From Flavobacteriaceae bacterium (GTDB taxonomy: Bacteria; Bacteroidota; Bacteroidia; Flavobacteriales; Flavobacteriaceae), in the NCBI GenBank assembly GCA_947377425.1, contig CANCFZ010000015.1, positions 1-20,628 on the forward strand: a DNA stretch of 20,628 nt, in the 5' to 3' direction. Positions 13,929 to 20,628 of this stretch are shown here, in pieces. A program made the position numbers and the translations under genes. Position 1 is the first letter of the stretch. Each line of letters begins with the position of its first letter. The notes under the pieces were generated by a model. The model was not told where the DNA came from. It did no database searches and saw only the letters and a program-made list of their open reading frames with translations.

Positions 13929-15224
13929 ATGACAACTATGAAATTTACACCATATAAAATTACTTTAACTATTTTGATGTTAAATTGTGTTTTAACTTTT
14001 GCACAAAACAAAATACTCTTTGACGCCACCAAAGCAGAAATGTGCGGCAATGCCGATTGGATTATAGATGCCGATGCACACAATATTTATTTTAATAGTA
14101 CAACCCACATTCCTTATGTAAGTTCGGGTTCTACTACAGGAGCTTCTAATTCACAACGAATTCCTACACCTGCTCAATCAGGAATAACGTCAACAACCCT
14201 AGAAACTTATTGGGATGGAGGTATTTCTGCAATAGCTGTTGATTGCGCAAAACAAGGATATATAGTAGAAACATTACCTTTTAATGGAGCTATCACTTTT
14301 GGAAATTCAGCAAATGTACAAGACTTGAGTAATTACAAAGTTTTTGTTGTTACAGAGCCTAATACATTATTCACAACTATAGAAAAAACAGCCATTATGA
14401 ATTTTATTGCCAATGGCGGAGGATTAATGATGATATGTGATCATGCTGGTTCTGATAGAAATAATGATGGAAATGACCCGCCAACTGTGTGGAATGATTT
14501 TTTAACTAATAATGGAGTTGCAAACGATGGTTTAGGAATCACTTTTGATATTTTATCTAATATTAATGGTGCATCTACAACATTTACTCCATTATCAATT
14601 ACAAGCCCTTACTATACTATTTTACATGGAACATTTGGAGTTCCTTCTCAAGTATTGTGGACTAACGGAGCTACTATGACTTTAAACACAACTAATAACA
14701 GTTCGGTAAAAGGAATTGTATTCAAATCTGGAGCTAGTACTTCGGGAACTATAAATGCGTTTGTTGCCGCTTCTCAATATCAAAACGGAAAAGTTTTTGC
14801 GGTTGGTGATAGTTCAATTATAGACGACGGCACTGGAGATTCTGGTGATATATTGTACACTGGATATACAGGTGATGCTGCTGGAAATCATCAAAAATTA
14901 CTAATGAATGGTATGATTTGGTTAATGACAACTGCTACTGCTTCAACTAACGAAAATTCATTTGACGCTTCCCATTTTACTATAGCACCAAATCCTACTC
15001 AAGATAAACAATTGCATTTTACGTTTACTCTTGATGAAGTTCAAAGCACAACAATAGCACTTTATGACACTTTGGGAAGAATAGTAAAAGAAACACCGTT
15101 AAATCAATTAAATTCAGGTTTGAACTATCAAACTATTGATGCTAGCAACCTAGAATCAGGATTATACATCTGTAAACTTTCTACACCTAGTGGAAGTAAA
15201 AGTTTGCAAGTAGTGATTAAATAA
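13929..15224 (+). CDS. Secreted protein with amidotransferase-like domain and T9SS type A tail
   Basis: A 431-residue secreted protein. The signal peptide ends at about residue 25 (VLTFA before QNK); Met4 is an alternative start. The body (about 30-335) shows alternating strands and a segment VFVVTEPNTLFTT followed by FIANGGGLMMICDHAGSDRN near residues 140-175, like the class I glutamine amidotransferase/ThuA-like or IFT52-like fold, here without a recognisable Cys-His-Glu triad. The last 78 residues are a T9SS type A sorting domain: a start of FTIAPNPTQDK, a strand with ALYDTLGRIV and an end GLYICKLSTPSGSKSLQVVIK. The protein should be exported by T9SS and anchored or released at the cell surface. 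Ligand unknown. Confidence 0.85.
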   Translation: MTTMKFTPYKITLTILMLNCVLTFAQNKILFDATKAEMCGNADWIIDADAHNIYFNSTTHIPYVSSGSTTGASNSQRIPTPAQSGITSTTLETYWDGGISAIAVDCAKQGYIVETLPFNGAITFGNSANVQDLSNYKVFVVTEPNTLFTTIEKTAIMNFIANGGGLMMICDHAGSDRNNDGNDPPTVWNDFLTNNGVANDGLGITFDILSNINGASTTFTPLSITSPYYTILHGTFGVPSQVLWTNGATMTLNTTNNSSVKGIVFKSGASTSGTINAFVAASQYQNGKVFAVGDSSIIDDGTGDSGDILYTGYTGDAAGNHQKLLMNGMIWLMTTATASTNENSFDASHFTIAPNPTQDKQLHFTFTLDEVQSTTIALYDTLGRIVKETPLNQLNSGLNYQTIDASNLESGLYICKLSTPSGSKSLQVVIK

Positions 15225-15249
15225 AACGTTAAAATGATTTAATAAACAT

Positions 15250-15279
15250 AACCGAACACATTTGTATTCGGTTTTTTTT
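15250..15279 (+). terminator. Terminator after the T9SS-secreted protein gene
   Basis: AACCGAA (15250-15256) pairs with TTCGGTT (15267-15273), loop of 10 bases, followed by a T run to 15279. Confidence 0.8.
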
Positions 15280-15342
15280 ATGTCTTTACAATGCGTTTCT
15301 ATACTGCTTTGAATAATAGTTTTGTTCACAAAATAATGAAAC

Positions 15343-15374
15343 AAAAAAAAGGCAGAATAAAGATTCTGCCTTTT
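15343..15374 (-). terminator. Terminator of the large adhesin gene
   Basis: AAAAGGCAGAAT (15347-15358) and ATTCTGCCTTTT (15363-15374) form a perfect 12-base stem with a four-base loop. On the minus strand it is followed by eight T, 22 bases after the adhesin stop codon. Confidence 0.85.
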
Positions 15375-15395
15375 AATTCAATTAAGAATAATCGA

Positions 15396-18300
15396 TTATT
15401 TTACAATCAATTTTTTAATCATTTTTATATTGTTTTCTGTTTGTATTTCAACAAAATAAACTCCTTTTTGCAGTTCAGAAACATCAATTGATAACTGATT
15501 TGATGAAACAGTATTAATTGATTTAATTGATTTTCCAAGAACATCATACACAATCACATTATCAATCATTTCAGTAGCACTTGGCAATGAAATTTGAACG
15601 CTATGACTTGCAGGATTTGGATACAATAAGAAATCAACAGCATTAAAATTAGCAGTACTAAGTAATGAAACAAACTGAGTTGTAAATGTATTTGTAATAA
15701 TCGCAGGGTTATTATCAAAATAGATTGAAGCAGTATTAGGAACACTATCACCAGCACTAAATCCTGGTTTCATTTTAACTTTAAAAGTCACATAGCCTTT
15801 GCCAATTTCTGTATCTGCAACCGAAACTGGTAATTGAATATTTGTGAATTTCCAAGTTAAATTACTACCAACTCTATCCAAAATATAACCGTGACTTGCA
15901 CTTACCATCTTAATTGAAGTTTCATCAAGTTTTGCATCCAAAGCATCATCAACACTAACATTTACAGCACTTGACGTTCCTGTGTTTTCAAATCTAATTG
16001 TATAAAATAAATAATCATTACTTGTAAATGAAGAATATAAAATTTTATCTCCGTGTGATTCTGTTTTATCATTAGGGTCATACGAACCAATAACAGCCTG
16101 TGTTGAAGAACTTGTGTTATTACTCAATACAATATCTCCATCGGTAGGATTTATAGAAGCCGAATTGGTCAACAATTGTCCTAAGGTAACTGTAGGTATA
16201 GACGGAACAGCCATTGTAACAGTAATAGTTCTAATTTCAAATGGCAATAAGTTAGTGAAATTATAGCTAAATCCATTTGCTGTACTTGTAGTACCCGATT
16301 GTGAAATTGCAGTTATTGTAGTTCCTGCATTGGCTGTAAAATTAACGGTTCCTCCAGCCATCGTTTGACTTCCTAAATTTGTGTATACAATTTTATTTTT
16401 ATAAATAAATCCAGCTCTTGGTGCTGTCATTGGAACAACAGTTACAGCCAAATCATCGTAACTTTGCAAACTTGTAACTGGAAAATTATAAGTAGTCATT
16501 CCTGCTCCTGTTACAATGTGTAAATTGCTATAAGAACTTGTTGTAAGCGCATACATTGAAGTATAAGCTGGGTCAAGTGTATAACTTACATTATAAGTAT
16601 TTGTGGCATTAATATCATAAATATTATATACCCCTGTTGGAGAAGTTATATTATGAACCGAACCACTATTAACATCATAATGGAATTGACCTAATGGGAA
16701 ATTAGATTCTCCTGCATCTTGACTTCCATTACTATTAGAATCCAAAAACGCATTCAATCTCATACCAGAACAATCAATAGCTCCTTGTGATGTTGAATCC
16801 ATTGTAATACGAATAAATCCAGCTTGATTACTAAAATTAGTTGTCATTAATAAATAATACTGTCCTACTTGACCATTAGTAATATAAGGATGTTCAACAC
16901 CTGCTACTGAATAACTACAACTCATAATATCATTTTGTGTAAATGATGTAGAACATGGTGTTACTGGATTAGTAAAAGGACCATAAACAATATAATCAAC
17001 ATCTAAAACAGTTCCTGTAAAATCAATACTACTATTTTGTTCAACTGTAAGGTTTATTGTACCCGCATTACTAACTGGCAAATAAAACCAAGTTGGATTT
17101 GGAGTTGAACCTAAACACCCATAAGCATTTCCTGGCTCAGCATGAATACCCTGATGTGTATTTGGAAAAGGGATTCCCAATGCGCCACATAATGAATTGG
17201 CTTGACTACAATTGTGAGCCAAATTACAATCTGAATAAGCATGAAGCTCAAAACTATACATTGGATCGCATAGACCAGCAATGCTTTCTCTAACAAATAT
17301 AGTAACACTTGGTGAAACCGATGAAAGAGTATAAGCTGTTGGATTTGCTATTGGATTGGTTTGACTGATAGCAGTAGCACTTGATAAATAATAACTTAAC
17401 GGATTAGTTGTAACCACTTGATTAGTCAAATTAAAAACAACCGAACCATCATGATCATCATCACATTGCTCCATATTAGCAATTGCAGATACTGTAGCAA
17501 CATTTTGAGCTGTTATAGTAAATGATAATGTTTGATGTGCTTGAGTAGTAGTATTTACCAAAACAGCATAAATTGTATAAACTCCATTAGCAACACAATA
17601 AGGCGAAGTTAATGGCGAAGTTTGGCTAGTAGCATTAGCCGAAGTAGCATAATAACTAATTGTATATTCTGCTGGACTCAAACCATCTAAAATAATTAAA
17701 TCGTTGTCGGTTAAACTAAAACAAGCTTGCGAAGCATCACTACATTGCGTTATATTATTAGCATGACCAGATGTTATAACACATGTTGACGTTGTAAAAG
17801 TCAATACTGATGTCCAAGTAGTAGTTGTAGAAACATTACATGTAGCACTTGCATAAACAGTATAAGACGAAGCACAAGCCAATCCAGAAGCTGAATAACC
17901 ATTATTTGTAATTGAAATTCCTGTTGTAGTAGCTGTTGGAGCAGCCGTTCCTGATGGAACAATTACAATTTGAACAGCAGCGCTTGTTATATTACTAAAA
18001 TTAATGTAAGCTGAAGTAGCTGTAACATTAGTAGCAACAAACCCAGTTGGATTTACACAAGATAAGGTAGAAAAACTAACACTACTCCAAGTGCTAGAAT
18101 CTGATGAAGAACAAACAGAACGAACATAAGCTTTATAAGCAGTTCCAAGCGTAAGATTAGTAGCCAAATAAGTACTAACACTACTAACCATTGTTCCTAC
18201 AGATGTTGCTGTAGGCGCTAGTGACGATGCAGGTAAAACAATAACTTCCCATTGGGTTGCTGAACCTGTTTCATGCCAATTGATAGCGGCACTAGTAAAT

Positions 18301-19688
18301 GTATTTCCTGAAACAACCAACTGAATAGGCGCAGGACATGTTGGTGGAAGACCACAAGTTACATTAGCTGCCCAACCTGCTTTGTTTACTGAAGTATCAC
18401 TTCTAAATCTAAAAGTTAAAGAACCATCAGCACTGGTTGAAGTAAATGGCCCAGGAATGGTAGTTCCCCAAAAAGCACCTGGCAAGCCACCTGGCACACT
18501 TCCTGCTGGGTTTGAACTTGATATTTGTGGTGCAGAAGTTGAATTTCCATTATAAACATATAAACCATCCCAACTTGTTTCGGTATCAAAAGCTGTGAAT
18601 GTTACTGTAACCACATCTCCAGGATTAGTTGGAAAAATAGTAACTGTAGCATCGGTGTTATTATTGTAAAATGCTGTCAAACCTCCGTTATCAACAAAAG
18701 TTCCTCCACATACAGGAGTTGTCAAAGAAGCTCCTAATGTAGTAAATGAATAGGCTGCTGACCAAGCACCATAAACGCCACTTCCACAATCAACTCTAAC
18801 ATAAAATTTATATGAAGTGCCTGATAATAATCCTGTTGCACTATTAGTAGTATTGCTACTTGTCACAATACCAGTTGTAGGAGTTGTTGTTACTGTACTT
18901 AACTGAACGGCATATTGCCATGAAGTAGCACTTGTAGCATTAGACCAAGATAAATTGGCGGAAGATGAAGTAATATTAGTAGCAGGCAACAATGTTGGAG
19001 CTGCACATAGTGAAGGAATAGTTATTGTAACTGGTGATGACCAAGAACTTGATAAAGTAGGCGAACATACTGCTCTTACATAAACTACTACTGTACTATT
19101 TGCATTACCCGTAACTTGATAGGAATTAGTTGTAACCATTGTTCCTACTGACGTCGCAGTTGGTGCAGTTCCTGAAGGCAGTTGCACTACTTCCCATTGT
19201 GTAGCAGTTCCTGTTGGCCATGTTACTGTTGGGCTACTTGTTGTTGAAGTAACAACTAAACCATTTGGAGTCGAACATATTAAAGGCGCAGTAGCTGCAC
19301 AACTAACAGTTGCATCCCATCCTGCTGCTGCAACACTACTATCTGAAGTGAATACAAAAGTTAAACATCCACCAGGAGTAGAAGAACTAATGGCACTCGG
19401 AATAATAGAACCTGATAAAGACACTATCAAAGGTGCACTAGCAGTAGTACCATCATAAACCTTCAAAAAGTCATAATTGCTTTCTAAAGCAAATGAGTTA
19501 AAAGTTACTGTTACATAATCTGTCGGGTTAGAAGGACAAATTGTTGTTGTGGCAGAAGAATTATTTGCATAATTTGCATTAATTCCGGCGGGATCTGTAA
19601 AAGAACTTCCGCAGGTGACCCCTTGAGCAGAAACAAAAAATGTTCCTATAAACAACGTAAGAATTGTTAAAAGTAATTGTTTTTTCAT
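15396..19688 (-). CDS. Large modular T9SS-secreted adhesin with CUB and fibronectin III domains
   Basis: A 1430-residue secreted surface protein. The signal peptide MKKQLLLTILTLFIGTFFVSA starts at 19688; an upstream in-frame codon at 19715 lies in the promoter and is rejected. In order: CUB domain 1 (about 26-131), two fibronectin III-like domains (138-320), CUB domain 2 (327-446), two more FN3-like domains (450-635), a Cys-containing flavobacterial adhesin region with CDDDHDGSVVFNLT (640-820), a globular region (823-975), an SdrD-B-like segment with FLDSNSNGSQDAGE (980-1070), a DUF11-like part, the DUF7619 domain beginning GSYDPNDKTE (about 1200-1340), and a T9SS type A tail starting near LLYPNPASHS (about 1355-1430). 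It is extremely Ser/Thr-rich. Role inferred: adhesion or gliding-associated surface binding. Confidence 0.9.
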   Translation of the reverse strand: MKKQLLLTILTLFIGTFFVSAQGVTCGSSFTDPAGINANYANNSSATTTICPSNPTDYVTVTFNSFALESNYDFLKVYDGTTASAPLIVSLSGSIIPSAISSSTPGGCLTFVFTSDSSVAAAGWDATVSCAATAPLICSTPNGLVVTSTTSSPTVTWPTGTATQWEVVQLPSGTAPTATSVGTMVTTNSYQVTGNANSTVVVYVRAVCSPTLSSSWSSPVTITIPSLCAAPTLLPATNITSSSANLSWSNATSATSWQYAVQLSTVTTTPTTGIVTSSNTTNSATGLLSGTSYKFYVRVDCGSGVYGAWSAAYSFTTLGASLTTPVCGGTFVDNGGLTAFYNNNTDATVTIFPTNPGDVVTVTFTAFDTETSWDGLYVYNGNSTSAPQISSSNPAGSVPGGLPGAFWGTTIPGPFTSTSADGSLTFRFRSDTSVNKAGWAANVTCGLPPTCPAPIQLVVSGNTFTSAAINWHETGSATQWEVIVLPASSLAPTATSVGTMVSSVSTYLATNLTLGTAYKAYVRSVCSSSDSSTWSSVSFSTLSCVNPTGFVATNVTATSAYINFSNITSAAVQIVIVPSGTAAPTATTTGISITNNGYSASGLACASSYTVYASATCNVSTTTTWTSVLTFTTSTCVITSGHANNITQCSDASQACFSLTDNDLIILDGLSPAEYTISYYATSANATSQTSPLTSPYCVANGVYTIYAVLVNTTTQAHQTLSFTITAQNVATVSAIANMEQCDDDHDGSVVFNLTNQVVTTNPLSYYLSSATAISQTNPIANPTAYTLSSVSPSVTIFVRESIAGLCDPMYSFELHAYSDCNLAHNCSQANSLCGALGIPFPNTHQGIHAEPGNAYGCLGSTPNPTWFYLPVSNAGTINLTVEQNSSIDFTGTVLDVDYIVYGPFTNPVTPCSTSFTQNDIMSCSYSVAGVEHPYITNGQVGQYYLLMTTNFSNQAGFIRITMDSTSQGAIDCSGMRLNAFLDSNSNGSQDAGESNFPLGQFHYDVNSGSVHNITSPTGVYNIYDINATNTYNVSYTLDPAYTSMYALTTSSYSNLHIVTGAGMTTYNFPVTSLQSYDDLAVTVVPMTAPRAGFIYKNKIVYTNLGSQTMAGGTVNFTANAGTTITAISQSGTTSTANGFSYNFTNLLPFEIRTITVTMAVPSIPTVTLGQLLTNSASINPTDGDIVLSNNTSSSTQAVIGSYDPNDKTESHGDKILYSSFTSNDYLFYTIRFENTGTSSAVNVSVDDALDAKLDETSIKMVSASHGYILDRVGSNLTWKFTNIQLPVSVADTEIGKGYVTFKVKMKPGFSAGDSVPNTASIYFDNNPAIITNTFTTQFVSLLSTANFNAVDFLLYPNPASHSVQISLPSATEMIDNVIVYDVLGKSIKSINTVSSNQLSIDVSELQKGVYFVEIQTENNIKMIKKLIVK
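18180..19208 (-). repeat. Internal duplication of CUB-FN3 modules in the adhesin
   Basis: The FN3-like segment coded at about 19128-19208 (ATQWEVVQLPSG, then APTATSVGTMV) returns at about 18180-18260 (ATQWEVIVLPAS, then APTATSVGTMV). Each copy follows a CUB domain, so a CUB-FN3 unit of roughly 0.95 kb was duplicated. Confidence 0.7.
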
Positions 19689-19712
19689 AAAAATAGTTTG
19701 GTTTGATTGAAG

Positions 19713-19720
19713 CAAATATA
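19713..19720 (-). promoter_or_regulatory. -7 element of the adhesin gene
   Basis: On the minus strand this reads TATATTTG, a full match to TAnnTTTG, 24 bases before the ATG at 19688. It supports the shorter start. Confidence 0.6.
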
Positions 19721-19991
19721 AATTGATTATTAATTACTTACCAAAAAAAATCAACTTATTTTTCATACAAAATATCAACACCCTTATTTTACAATACCTA
19801 AAGCCCATTTTAAGCATTTAGTTACAAAGACTTCTTTATTAAGTTGTTGAATGCAATTATTTTTCATTGTTAATTTCACACCAACTATTTTATTACTGAA
19901 AACATTGGAAAGACTCGGCTATTTTGTAAAATAGTGAATAGCAACGATGTATTTGTGTAATGGATATTTTTTGATTTTAAATTAAATTTGA
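19721..19991. other. Gene-free AT-rich spacer between adhesin and tRNA-Arg
   Basis: No plausible coding frame is seen here. The only structure I find is a perfect 16-base palindrome, CTATTTTGTAAAATAG, at 19919-19934; it lacks a T tail and so is not a terminator. It may be a protein-binding site or chance in AT-rich DNA. Confidence 0.5.
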
Positions 19992-20022
19992 TTTGCAAAT
20001 TACACAATTATACTTATATTTG
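19992..20022 (+). promoter_or_regulatory. Canonical Bacteroidota promoter of tRNA-Arg
   Basis: TTTG (19992-19995), a 19-base spacer and TATATTTG (20015-20022) match both elements of the Bacteroidota housekeeping promoter. The tRNA begins 14 bases further. Confidence 0.75.
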
Positions 20023-20035
20023 CACCCACAAAAAA

Positions 20036-20109
20036 GGCCTCGTGGCGCAACTGAATAGCGCACTTGATTACGGCTCAAGAGGTTACTGGTTTGAATCCAG
20101 TCGAGGTCA
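20036..20109 (+). tRNA. tRNA-Arg (anticodon ACG)
   Basis: A full cloverleaf folds by eye. The acceptor stem GGCCTCG (20036-20042) pairs with CGAGGTC (20102-20108, one G-U), discriminator A at 20109. The D stem is GCGC/GCGC, the anticodon stem CTTGA/TCAAG with loop TTACGGC giving anticodon ACG at 20070-20072, and the T arm is ACTGG-TTTGAAT-CCAGT. CCA is not encoded. The ACG anticodon, read as ICG after deamination, decodes CGU, CGC and CGA. Confidence 0.95.
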
Positions 20110-20115
20110 CTCTTC

Positions 20116-20157
20116 AATCCCCAATCCCTTATAAACAAAGGCTTGGGGATTTTTTTT
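20116..20157 (+). terminator. Terminator of tRNA-Arg
   Basis: AATCCCCAA (20116-20124) and TTGGGGATT (20143-20151) form a perfect 9-base stem around an 18-base loop, followed by a T run to 20157. Confidence 0.85.
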
Positions 20158-20162
20158 ATTCA

Positions 20163-20182
20163 TTTGTGCCCTTTTTGTGCCC
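20163..20182 (+). repeat. Direct repeat TTTGTGCCC, 11-base period, behind tRNA-Arg
   Basis: TTTGTGCCC occurs at 20163-20171 and again at 20174-20182. Short direct repeats just past a tRNA gene can be arm-type integrase sites of an integrated element, but no integrase is in view. Confidence 0.45.
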
Positions 20183-20246
20183 ATTTCTAATATCTTTACT
20201 AAGATATAAATTTCTTCTAATCAAACAAATAGATAATTTAATTATT

Positions 20247-20254
20247 TAATTTTG
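20247..20254 (+). promoter_or_regulatory. Candidate -7 element for the 3'-terminal open reading frame
   Basis: TAATTTTG matches TAnnTTTG, 42 bases before the ATG at 20296. No -33 element is clear. Confidence 0.35.
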
Positions 20255-20295
20255 TTTTTTAAGGTAAAGATTATCAAATATAAATTATCTTTAGT

Positions 20296-20628
20296 ATGCC
20301 TATCTTCACGAATAACTCAACATTCCCTATATATAAATTTAATTTATTAAATAATAGAAAATTTGACTCATTTGATGATTTAAAAGATTTTGTCTTTGTA
20401 GAATTTCCTGATTCAAATAAGTCTTTTGAAAATATTTTGAAAGATTCAATTAAAAAATTTGAAAAACAACATTTGTTTGAAATCATCACAATTTTCTCTT
20501 TAAGGGCTATTTTTAATAAAGCACATAACAAAATAACATTTAAAGATAAAATTGAATCCTCTTCCGTAACGGATATGGAAAAATTTTTAACACTTTTAAA
20601 TATGAGAATTGATTTAAATGAAATAGAA
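20296..20628 (+). CDS. Hypothetical protein, partial (continues past window)
   Basis: The frame is open for 111 codons from an ATG at 20296 to the window end. The product is acidic and rich in Asp, Phe, Lys and Asn (start MPIFTNNSTFPIYKFNLL; later FDSFDDLKDFVFVEFPDSN) with helical-looking segments and no signal peptide, membrane span or motif that I know. Third positions are strongly A/T, as in the AT-rich DNA around it. The opposite-strand frame over 20274-20531 is a shadow. Lying directly downstream of a tRNA gene and a direct repeat, it could be the first gene of an accessory island. Confidence 0.6.
   Translation, partial: MPIFTNNSTFPIYKFNLLNNRKFDSFDDLKDFVFVEFPDSNKSFENILKDSIKKFEKQHLFEIITIFSLRAIFNKAHNKITFKDKIESSSVTDMEKFLTLLNMRIDLNEIE

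Noticed and set aside
19689..19715. Nine-residue upstream extension of the adhesin
   Set aside because: It starts within the TATATTTG promoter, and the signal peptide begins properly at Met 19688.
20107..20205. Minus-strand frame through the GTGCCC repeats ending in the tRNA, as an integrase remnant
   Set aside because: Only about 40 codons, including the tRNA terminator hairpin, and no integrase motif (no R-H-R-Y residues) is visible.
20274..20531. Minus-strand open frame of 85 residues near the window end
   Set aside because: It overlaps the longer plus-strand frame, which has the more protein-like acidic composition and an upstream TAnnTTTG element.
1..20628. CRISPR arrays, insertion sequences, rRNA genes, riboswitches
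   Set aside because: No regularly spaced repeats, transposase frames, rRNA-like stretches or recognisable riboswitch cores were seen on either strand.

Overview
This low-GC window has the marks of a Bacteroidota genome, most likely a Flavobacterium or close relative. Promoter -10 equivalents read TAnnTTTG, Shine-Dalgarno sequences are weak, lipoproteins carry short Bacteroidota-style lipoboxes, and two secreted proteins end in type IX secretion (T9SS) type A sorting domains. A DUF2490 barrel, a DUF3667 protein and a DUF6132 protein point the same way. The genus is inferred from style and protein families, not from a search.

Layout. Positions 1-500 hold the 5' part of a lipoprotein gene on the minus strand. 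Divergent from it are prmA and clpS, ending at a long nested palindrome (1779-1839) that also closes the minus-strand pair DUF3667 protein and M28 peptidase. A DUF1801 protein follows. Positions 4.6-12.4 kb are the heart of the window, a sulfide/persulfide oxidation locus: a type II sulfide:quinone oxidoreductase, a Crp/Fnr-family regulator, a DUF2490 barrel overlapping a TauE/SafE (TSUP) transporter, two tandem CstB-type persulfide dioxygenase-rhodanese fusions, and, overlapping or tightly spaced behind the second, a small membrane protein with a cysteine motif, a thioredoxin and a DUF6132 membrane protein. A separately promoted 59-residue exported Cys/Lys-rich peptide ends this block. Then come an alpha-oxoamine synthase on the minus strand, a T9SS-secreted protein with a glutamine-amidotransferase-like fold, a 1430-residue multidomain T9SS adhesin on the minus strand, a tRNA-Arg(ACG) with a textbook promoter and terminator, and an unrecognised open reading frame leaving the window.

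How the sulfur genes work together (inference from families). SQR oxidises sulfide to sulfane sulfur at the membrane. The dioxygenase domains oxidise persulfide to sulfite. The rhodanese domains make or use thiosulfate. Thioredoxin may carry or reduce persulfides. The TSUP protein may export the sulfur oxyanion.

Main discovery. A palindrome of the form GTAAC-N4-GTTAC lies before four transcription units of this locus: sqr, DUF2490-TSUP, the first dioxygenase, and the second dioxygenase operon. In all four, exactly 22 bases separate the palindrome from a TAnnTTT(A/G) -7 element, the geometry of class II Crp/Fnr activation. The first dioxygenase has a second promoter with the same 22-base spacing behind a different, FNR-like dyad (TGAT-N4-ATCA). 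The regulator encoded in the middle of the locus has a recognition helix resembling that of NtcA, whose site GTA-N8-TAC fits the palindrome, and a Cys-x5-Cys-Cys cluster where CRP binds cAMP. I propose a local, thiol-sensing sulfide/persulfide regulon.
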